Source: Echinostoma caproni
Taxonomy: Eukaryota > Platyhelminthes > Trematoda > Plagiorchiida > Echinostomatidae
Direction of reading: 5' to 3'
Length of the DNA: 40,721 nucleotides
Assembly (NCBI GenBank): GCA_900618425.1
Contig: UZAN01039377.1
Span: 152,745 to 193,465, forward strand
Shown: positions 33,067 to 40,721 of the stretch, piece by piece
Layout: each line of letters begins with the position of its first letter
Numbering within the stretch: the stretch's first letter is position 1
Translations under genes and position numbers: made by a program
The notes under the pieces: generated by a model
Told to the model about the DNA's origin: nothing
Database searches by the model: none
The model's input: only the letters and a program-made list of their open reading frames with translations

Positions 33067-36000
33067 CTGAAGACTGAATGGGAACGTATATGTTAGAACA
33101 GCTACATAAGTAAATCTTGGGACCGGAACGATAGTAAAGTGTAAGAAATTAAAAAGTTCGATTTCTATTTCAAGAATTCAGAGTTCTTGTTATATTAGGG
33201 ACAAAACATTTGATGCAATGTTGATGATTCCAAGCTAGGGAGATTTGGACGTCAATAGAAACGAAGAGACAAAGGGAACACCCAAACAAGTTCACCCGTA
33301 TGACGAAAACTGTGGTGTTGATGATCATATACGGATTACAAAATGGCGCAATATTCAAAGTAACGGATAATTTTGTTTGTTTCCTCCCATAACAATTTGA
33401 AAACACTAGTAGACACTGGAATTTGTGGAAGATGAAAAAATGATGAGCCTATTTGTAAAACACTGGATATCTGTGATTAAAGCATTCCCGATGTGCGCCT
33501 CGCATAAATATAGTCGTTACTAATCGCATTATTGCTTTCAGTTACACAAACGCCTACTAGAAAACAACTTGGTCTCGCACAGACAGGAGTTGATGCCCAG
33601 AGTTGAAGATGATTTTTCAAATGTAATTGAAGTTGTAATGTCTGTATGGTCCCGTAGTGCATATGTTTAAACTCAGGATCGTAAGCAGCTCAATGTTTGT
33701 GTTCAGAACAAAATAATGTGACGTGTGGCGATCAAGTCATTTGGATCATCAATACTACCGTCCAGAAGTCATTTGTTTAAATACCCTCGACGATGGCCGC
33801 TTTCCTCGTGGGTTCATCAATCTATCGTAGCGTGCGTTCTATGTACCTATGTATCTACTTTTTAGTTTGCTTACATTGTGAAGTGACTTAGATAAACCTG
33901 TTTTCATAGGCTACCGAAAGCAATTGAGAGTTCCTCAAACAAATATGGATCGAAAATCCTTCCTGGTTTCCTTCGCAACAGTTTTGCATTTGGGATTAAC
34001 TTTGATAAAAAATAATAATTATTTGTTGAATGTTCCGGAGCAGCTCATTTTCAGGGGGATCAGCCATATAACCTTGACAATCGCTACAATGAATGACATT
34101 TGACGGATTTTGCATGCGGTCAAACAACTAACTATTAAGTTGTTCCTTTATATTACGATGCATTCACAAATGATAGTTTGCTTTTGACTGAATCAATAAA
34201 ACCACACTAGCTTAGTATTCTTTCGTATGTACTTAAAACGGCTGATCTCTAACCATCCATTACGCTCTTATTGCAACAACTTTAACGTAGATAAACGACA
34301 TATGTAGTTTAAACAAAAAACTGGTAACATTCACATTTCTACCTCCAATCGCATCCACTGGCATATTCGGTCATTAAATGATTAAATCATGTTAGCATAC
34401 TCTCAGAACTACCGACTGAATTTTGTCAAGTCTGTGGGCTGATAAAATCTTGCTTGGATGATACCGTTTTGTTTTGATCTAAATTATTGTGTACCGTTTC
34501 AAATCAAACCTTCATCACCATTGACGACAGAAACAAGGCCTTACAAACTTACCAACTACACCGCCACAAACACGACTCACCCATGGATCAACATATTTCT
34601 AGTGAATGGATCTATTTTTTTAATACCATTTGAGAAAAATGACCCAAGCTTTGAACTCTAAGGATTCCATCGGCACCTGTCTCCAGGGCTACCCCTGTAT
34701 TTTGCCCTTGTTTCCTTATTTTCTCAATTATTCGTATCTGATAAAACTTTCTACTCTGTGAATAATGCAAACTAGATACCTTTGACGGTTCGCCTGATTT
34801 AGTGTACTGAGGGAGAGTAGTTTCAGTTTCTACATGTGTTCCAACAAATTGTGAGAGCTGAAAATTGGGTTCATCAATCGTGGTGCACAAACCTAATCAT
34901 TCTAGTTCTCACTGAATAATACCCTGATTTATGTGCTTCGTGCAATATCAACATTGCATGTAACATTGAATTTGTGACAATTTCTCACTCCTGGGGTTAG
35001 TCCCCGAACTAACTTGCAAGTCTTTTGAAGAAACAAAGAATATTCCTAGTAACTGGCAAATGATTCCAAAGCTTAAATGATTAATAATACACATAAATCA
35101 CATGTGCGTGAATCAGCTCTCTCAAAGGCTTAAATGATAAAACTTCGGATTACCTTTCTAGCCAGACAGTTCTTTGAGAAGGAAACTAGTTGACCTCTCT
35201 GGAAGTACATGTTCAGTTTTTTCAAAAAAAACACTGATTAAGGTGACCATTTTCAAATACCCAACTATTAACCAAATAAACTCTTGAATACTGGGACGAG
35301 GATCTCAAATGATCATTGTTCCGAATAACTAATTCTAGCTTCTAGTAGAACGCTTTGCTCGACTACAAAAGGGGACGTTAATTAATCGCGTCGAATAGAA
35401 GGTTCAAATAATTTCTCCAGAAATTTTCTCAATCAATAAACTCAAATTAAGAGGCAATTGATTGGAAACCACAGAGAAGACAATGGCTAGTTTCGATAGT
35501 CCCCTAGTTTGGGTTGGGTATTGTTCAAAACAAGAAATAAGGTTTACCATGTGTGAAATTGAACGCAATCAATTGTTACCGTCCACTGATCTCTGCATCA
35601 TTTTCTATTTCCGGCGCATCGTTGTTGACTGGCACGAGCAGTCAGAATTGGGCAACTCGAGAGAGAGAAATTACACAAAGTATCCTGTTCACATGCAAAG
35701 TTATTTTCCAACGTTTTTTGTTATAAATCAAAGCCAATAAAAAAAACATAATTCTTGCTTGAAAATGCAGCATTTATACGTAGGAATCGCATCGAACCTA
35801 TGTAAACAGTACTGGGCTTCTTTAGAATATAACTATTTTTATTTATTTGTTTCCCATATATAGATTTACGCAAGAAAATATCCTTGTAAATTCACGAAAT
35901 TAGGCATTATGTTTATTTCCAAAAACCAAGAAAATATTTTTATTTTAACTATGCTGGTCTTAATTTGTAAGATTTGTTGCAAACGTCGGGACTTAATAAG

Positions 36001-38574
36001 AGAACTGCGTAGATTCGCACTGAATGCTGCGAGGCCAAAAGCTTTTTATTTCCTAATTGACTACCATCCGCGGTATTCATTAGTTTCCGCTGATCATGCA
36101 TCTTCGTTTTTAGAAAGAGTAAGGGGATTTGTGTATTTATGGATGTTGGTCTCTCTTCTTTGCTCAAAAGGAATGCGATGATAGAGGGATTTTCGGTAGT
36201 TGTTTTCAACTCTCACGTTTGCAAAATCAATTCTTCCACAATACTCATTGAATTCTGATTGGACAGCCTAGACTGATTTAACTGTTTTACTTGTGTCGGT
36301 AAGAGGACTTCTGAAGATTGATTTTAAGCCCATAATATTAAATCACGTTTGTTTTGCATGTATTCCCTTATTTTCTAGATAAAACCACAAGTAGCCCAAA
36401 TCGGAATTAATTTTGACAGACACACGTTTTTTCCGATGGAACCACTGGTAAATCCTTTTTATTGTTTAAATAATGACTCTAATGGTTTATTTACTAACAT
36501 GCATAATACATGTCGATTGTCCAGTGGACTCCTCATAATATACTGAAAGTGATACTCCGAGACTAAGGGCATAAACCTGAATAAAATGTGTAGTGCGTTT
36601 GATCAGTATATTCACTTGTGCTCAGCCCCTAACTCAAATATGTTTATGATGAATCTCAGGTTTTCTCCACGAATCAGACAGCCCACATTGCTGCTATAAA
36701 GTTAGGTACACGGTCTGCGCAATCACAGTCCCGAAACATCGTCCATATAGCCCCCCCCCCCCCGGGNGAGCCATACCAAAAAAATTTTCACCACCTTTTC
36801 TGTCTCCCTCACAGGATTATCCTGAACTACTGTTCGAGTGCTTGTATACTACCATTCAATCTGAAAAAGACTAACAGTTTCAAACTATACTTCCATGTAT
36901 CATACGCTAGCAGGTTGCTTTGCATTGGTATGAACGCATCTATTGTATTATTAAAAACGTGTCAATTTTTGGTTTCCATGAGGTGTACATCGTTACAATG
37001 AAAAACATATATAAGAATGCATCGAGATTGTTGGTACCAGAGTAGCTTATGCAACGTTGACCATTTCTATGATCAAATCATTTCTTTTTATGTACTATTT
37101 CTCTTACGTAAATTACCAACGGATTTGTTCAATGAAAAAGAGAAACAAAAGCGATAATCAATTCAAAAATGTCGCTTTTTGTCTTGCAATCTATTCAATG
37201 TTTGTGTGCTTTTACACCTACATAATAACATACATGGTAACGTATATCCTGTTTTTTTCAAAATTTCACTTCTATCTTTAATCATGGCATAACAATCTCA
37301 ATTGAAAACCGTTTGACCATTGACTTACTTCATGTTGAGCTGCGGAAAACTGTCAGCAGTAGATTGAATACACTTATTTCTGAGTATCATATGCGGTTGC
37401 TCCAAAGCGCTCTATTTCATCACATCAATCTGACCAATCACAGTGAGGCAGTTTTTCCGTCGAACACTGTAAAATGGTGGAGAACTCAAAGCAAGTCGAT
37501 CACTGATTGGTTTATTTTCCGCTAATTCACTTCGAATTCTTTCCGAATATGTTGTGATATACGTACTCGATTTATAATCAAATGATGATGCTATTTTGAT
37601 CATTTGTTTAAATTAAACTTATTTTATTGCGATCGTTCCATACAATTCCATCAAATAAAGTTGCATATAATTCTATCAAGTTTACATAATAAATATGTCC
37701 AGTTTTCGGTACTTACTTTCTAGGAGTCCATATGTTTCAACTAAACTTTTGCATCCAACTTGTTGATCTGCGAAGGCCAAAGTAGATTTGTTTCCAATGA
37801 AAAGTTTGTTACACAAAAAGAGAGAACGGAATCACAAAAGGTAACAATTGAAGTGAATTCCGAATAGAAGAGAATTCGCATTACGTTTAACTTTATTGGA
37901 TGAAGAACATGTGTATTTATTAATCAAAATGAAGATTTACTCAGATGTAACTGTATACTCGACTGGGACAAAATCACTACAATGTCACATCATTATTTGG
38001 CTAGCGCAGTGGTCCCATTTCACACTACACGTTTCTTTCTAATGGAAACGTAGTTGCACCCCAATAAATAAGCATTATAATATTTTTGTATCTATCATGA
38101 CATGAGGTCCTGCAATTTTAAAAATCGCCTACTTTATGAATGAAATTTTATGAACAATATATCAATCCGCATATATTTATTTCCGGATTTTTTTCGCGGC
38201 TTTTGAGCAACTCCATTAGCACCACATCATTCAAACGATCGCTCCAAATTCTGGAAAACGATCTACTTAATCGAATGATTGCAATAAGTACGATTTGGAA
38301 TGTTAATGGAAAGAAAATCTCAGATAATCATACAGGTTCAGCGGATCAATCTCAATGTATCTTACCTGTAGCCTTGTTATACGTCAGACTGTCACGATCA
38401 GTGTTATCATGCCTACGTTTGCCTCGAAATTTGCATTTTGTTTCTATGCAGCGAACGCACTTTGAAAGGTAGCGAAAGACTTTCAGGAATATATCGGTGC
38501 ATATATCAGTTTATGAGATTTTGTTTAAATTTCAATCCGAAAAGATCCCTATTGACTTTTCTTTTCGATACATG
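33067..38574. other. No supported gene; several weak frames
   Basis: About 5.5 kb of AT-rich DNA. Plus-strand frames at 35486-35740 (84 codons from ATG, fairly even codon use, ending in TAA within AATAAAAAAAA), 35909-36181, 37313-37525 and 38140-38472 read like protein in part, but have no domain or convincing splice sites. 37057-37281 is hydrophobic, as expected of AT-rich chance frames. None is called as a gene. Confidence 0.4.
36751..36767. repeat. Poly(C) tract next to an N
   Basis: Thirteen C, then GGG and a single N at 36767. Such a tract is unusual in this AT-rich DNA and coincides with an assembly uncertainty, so its length is unreliable. Confidence 0.8.
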
Positions 38575-38830
38575 CCGAACATCGTTCGGTCGCTCAATTT
38601 GTTTGCCCTCGGTCTAGTGGATTTTCAGTGTTAAAACTCGTCGCATAACGTCGAGCCTGCGCTCATTCAACTCAGTTCGGTGAGCTTCATCGTGTGATAT
38701 CACTCTCTTGGATATATAACCTAAGTGAATCACGTTTCTGCTGTTCGACTGTTCGGAGCGTATTCTCCATCTTATTCAAGCGCGTAAGCTTGTTTAAGTT
38801 TCCACGCCGTATCTTCATTGTGATATCATT

Positions 38831-39322
38831 TTGAAGAAAATTCTACGGTCCATCCAACGAGATTCATTTGAGCTCTTAGGGATCATTTTTAAGAGAGTTA
38901 AGGGATATAAATTGTGTTATTCAATTCTGTTCGCGGAAAAGAAGGTCAAAACAGGAATGCCATGCACATACTGCCAGAAGAAATTTCACGCCGCATGCAC
39001 CAATCTATGGATTAAGAGGATGAAATAGATGCTGACACAACAGGACTGTCTTTGGGTTTGCAGTGATTGCGCAAAATCGTTGGTTATAAAATACATGATG
39101 GGCATTGAAAATAGGTTCGAGAAGCTACTATTAGCTGCGGAGGATAAAGCTAACTTAAACGTTTTACAATTAGAAGAAAAGAAAGCTACCCTGAGCTCCC
39201 AGATCCCTCCATCGAGCCCAATCCAAAGACCGGCTAAATGTTCAAGGTGTTCGTTAATCAGCAGTGCTCCAACACATTGTATGACCTTTGGCGAAATAAA
39301 CATAGTTTCCACCGTCACGTAA
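38831..39322 (+). pseudogene. Element D ORF1, PHD-type zinc finger (one internal stop)
   Basis: One frame, interrupted by a TAG at 39026-39028, carries the second half of a C4HC3 finger: Cys at 38963 and 38972, His at 38987, Cys at 38996, Trp at 39053, then Cys at 39059 and 39068 (C-x2-C-x4-H-x2-C ... W-x-C-x2-C). Only one cysteine of the expected first pair is seen upstream (LCYSI region), so the N-terminal half is altered. A helix-rich, charged segment follows (ENRFEKLLLAAEDKANL), as expected of a coiled coil between the finger and the RNA-binding part. LINE ORF1 proteins bind element RNA; the PHD role in CR1 elements is not established. The start codon is uncertain. Confidence 0.72.
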
Positions 39323-39409
39323 GACGTGGTAAAAGTTCTTAAACAGTAAGGGTTCTCCTTCAAACGAAACCTGTCATATCCACACCAAGGCCTTCGATAC
39401 TGGGTAAAA

Positions 39410-40137
39410 AACGTGGAAGCGGCACCGGTTNCCGGTTTGACAATTATCTGCACAAATGTACCCGAACCGACAACCCAACCACTTAGAGAACGACAAGGAG
39501 AGGAGATGGAACACTGGAATGGTTTGTGCGCGCAGATGGGTATTAATGTTCTACCCGTCGGCTTCACAAGACTCATACGCCAGCCGACGTTGCCGCATGC
39601 CGGGGAACTGACTGCTCCGGACGTCCTTATTTATAGTTGTCTTCTCACAAAGAGTTCCTGCTCAATAAGAGTCTTCCCTGATAGGCCATGGACGGAATGA
39701 ATGCAGCAACATACAAAAGCACGAGTAGAGGAGAATAAGAGGGTCGTCTTTATCCATGGTGTTCCGCAGTTGGACGATCCGAATGAACCAAAAGGTCATC
39801 AGAACGACCGAAGGGAAAGGCGATTCATTCAAAATCTACTTCAGTGTAGCCACCTTCTGACAACTTAAATCAGTCGTCTTCATCACATTACCGTGGTAAC
39901 TTTCCAAGGATAGTGAAAGTTACCCTTGGATTTCCAGAAATGACGAACATTGTCTTACAGTTATGGCGGGAAAGAAAGAACAGAGGGCCTCTGAAACTAC
40001 GGGGAGACCCCTACTCAACCCCGGGCCCAAAGTACACCCAAATCTGGAAAACCCTTCTGATGCACTCCATGCAGGTACCAAACTCCGGAACGCAACCCGT
40101 GGTCCAAAGTACCAGAGCTTCTCTGCCAAAAAACTAA
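39410..40137 (+). pseudogene. Element D ORF1, two RRM-like blocks in broken frames
   Basis: Block 1 (39437-39660) reads IICTNVPEP, a long helix with ERQGEEMEHW, MGINVLPVGFTRL, then a second strand APDVLIYS. Block 2 starts in another frame at 39731 (VVFIHGVPQLDDP, helix NDRRERRFIQNLLQ, stop at 39866-39868) and continues in a third frame from about 39902 (RIVKVTLGFPEMTNIVLQLW). Each block has the strand-helix-strand...strand order of the RRM-like domain in LINE ORF1 proteins, and both contain a VP turn and an E/D-R-x-x-E helix. A single N at 39431 lies between two CCGGTT copies. Frameshifts make it non-functional as assembled. Confidence 0.55.
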
Positions 40138-40231
40138 TGGTAACCGACCGAGAAGGGTTCGGCCGAGATACCACTTCCAACCCAAGCGTATTTCTACACC
40201 GACAGTAGCTAAACTGTTTCTACTCTAATGA

Positions 40232-40618
40232 CTCCTCGGCAAATTTCCAGAATTGAATTTACGTGTCATATCTAGTCAATGGGGTATTATTGCTTTTACA
40301 GAGACTTGGCTCGCAGCTGATATTTCGGACTGCGAATTGTCTTTATCAGAGATGTCTCTACTCACCAGCGATCGTCCTACCCGTGGCGGTGGTGTTTTAC
40401 CCTACTACCGAAACAGTTTTGATTGCGAGCAAATCTACCCTCCCGTTTCGAAACCGGACACTCTGTGGTGCAGGTTGAAGTTGTCCAAACATGATGATTG
40501 TTTGATTGGTGTAGTCTATCGTCCCCCATCATCCTCGGAGACGGCCAATGAGACGCTTTTACTAACTATGTCACACATTCTTACGCAAAAGTTTACCCAT
40601 GTTCTCCTTATGGGTGAN
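40232..40618 (+). CDS. Element D ORF2 endonuclease, 5' part, open frame cut by an N
   Basis: 129 codons without a stop. The frame starts after a TGA and a small shift that damages the N-x-RSL strand; then LGKFPEL, TETWL near 40299, LLTSDRPTRGGGV near 40362, WCRLKLSK near 40464 and GVVYRPPSSS near 40508, and it ends LLMG-D at the N, exactly where the catalytic GDFN motif should follow. The fold is the APE-type endonuclease of non-LTR retrotransposons. Motifs match the consensus much better than in elements A to C. The sequence after the N does not continue to FN but returns to an earlier part of the domain. Confidence 0.8.
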
Positions 40619-40721
40619 TGCGAATTGTCTTTATCAGAGATGTCTCTACTCACCAGCGATCGTCCTACACGTGGTGGTGGTGTTTTACCCTACTACCGAA
40701 ACAGTTTTGATTGCGAGCAAA
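40331..40721 (+). repeat. 103-base direct repeat across an N (40331-40433 and 40619-40721)
   Basis: The two copies start TGCGAATTGT and are 288 bases apart. They differ at only two positions (40381/40669 C to A, 40387/40675 C to T), both third-codon and synonymous. The N at 40618 directly precedes the second copy. This is best read as two different genomic or allelic copies of element D joined by the assembler, not a true tandem duplication. Confidence 0.9.

Larger units (their letters stand above)
38575..40721 (+). mobile_element. Element D: CR1-type LINE with PHD-containing ORF1
   Basis: GC content rises from about 38575, where a perfect hairpin CCGAAC-ATC-GTTCGG (38575-38589) starts a likely 5' UTR. 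The first ORF follows (zinc finger 38900-39100, RRM-like blocks 39410-40137), then the second ORF's endonuclease (40232-40618) up to an N. The last 103 bases repeat part of that endonuclease. CR1-group elements are known to carry PHD fingers in ORF1. This family differs from elements A to C in its endonuclease. ORF1 is damaged by at least one stop and several shifts, while the endonuclease stays open for 129 codons, so this is the youngest-looking LINE here. The element continues beyond the window. Confidence 0.85.

Noticed and set aside
35486..35740. 84-codon protein gene ending at an A-rich tract
   Set aside because: Codon use looks fair but there is no domain, leader or clear splice context. 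Kept only as a note in the intergenic entry.
37057..37281. Small multi-pass membrane protein
   Set aside because: F, Y and I runs are expected from AT-rich chance frames; no splice or conservation evidence.
38140..38472. 110-codon plus-strand frame before element D
   Set aside because: No motif related to LINE ORF1 or any known family; it lies outside the GC-richer element.
38986..39576. 196-codon minus-strand frame
   Set aside because: Antisense shadow of element D ORF1; it crosses the N at 39431 and shows no domain.
40263..40478. 71-codon frame near the end of the window
   Set aside because: It overlaps the endonuclease in another phase; the motif-bearing frame is 40232-40618.

Overview
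This is an AT-rich, gene-poor piece of animal nuclear DNA, most likely from a parasitic flatworm (trematode or relative). The clade is inferred from four traits. There are several decayed CR1/Jockey-superfamily non-LTR retrotransposons whose 3' ends run into short tandem repeats. There is a hammerhead-like core close in layout to that of schistosome repeats. Possible introns are very short (27 and 71 bases). One secreted-protein exon starts at a splice acceptor and has no ATG of its own before its signal peptide. No ribosomal RNA gene, ordinary tRNA gene, CRISPR array or bacterial-type operon is visible, and no highly conserved housekeeping gene was recognised.

Layout. 1-5.9 kb is intergenic or intronic, with a hammerhead-ribozyme-like motif (minus strand, about 691-739), a strong stem-loop (825-863) and a faint Penelope-like relic (2405-2788, minus). 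5.9-8.44 kb is a decayed LINE (element A, plus) split by a tRNA-derived SINE (7689-7960, minus). 8.44-24.5 kb is mostly featureless AT-rich DNA. It holds a coding-like decayed block (8.8-9.5 kb), a candidate exon (14465-14754, minus), an orphan LINE 3' end (16562-16640, minus) and a possible small multi-exon gene (17177-17900, minus). 24.5-30.4 kb is two LINEs in tandem and the same orientation. Element B contains a nested reverse-oriented copy of a related 3' tail and an 866-base assembly gap; element C is 5'-truncated and abuts B's tail. 30.4-33.1 kb carries two minus-strand exons of apparently secreted proteins: a candidate signal-peptide first exon ending at a consensus donor (30427-30604), and the terminal exon of a small eight-cysteine secreted protein (32752-33066), the best host-gene candidate here. 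33.1-38.57 kb has no supported gene. 38.57 kb to the end is a fourth, different LINE (element D) with a PHD-type zinc finger, two RRM-like blocks in its first ORF and a well-kept endonuclease; its last 103 bases repeat 40331-40433 across a single N.

The mobile elements are independent insertions and form no pathway. The host exons lie on the minus strand, while all four large LINEs lie on the plus strand. Short runs of N at 26208, 27818-27821, 36767, 39431 and 40618 mark assembly joins, three of them flanked by the same few bases on both sides. Copy number and exact order inside the LINEs should therefore be read with care.
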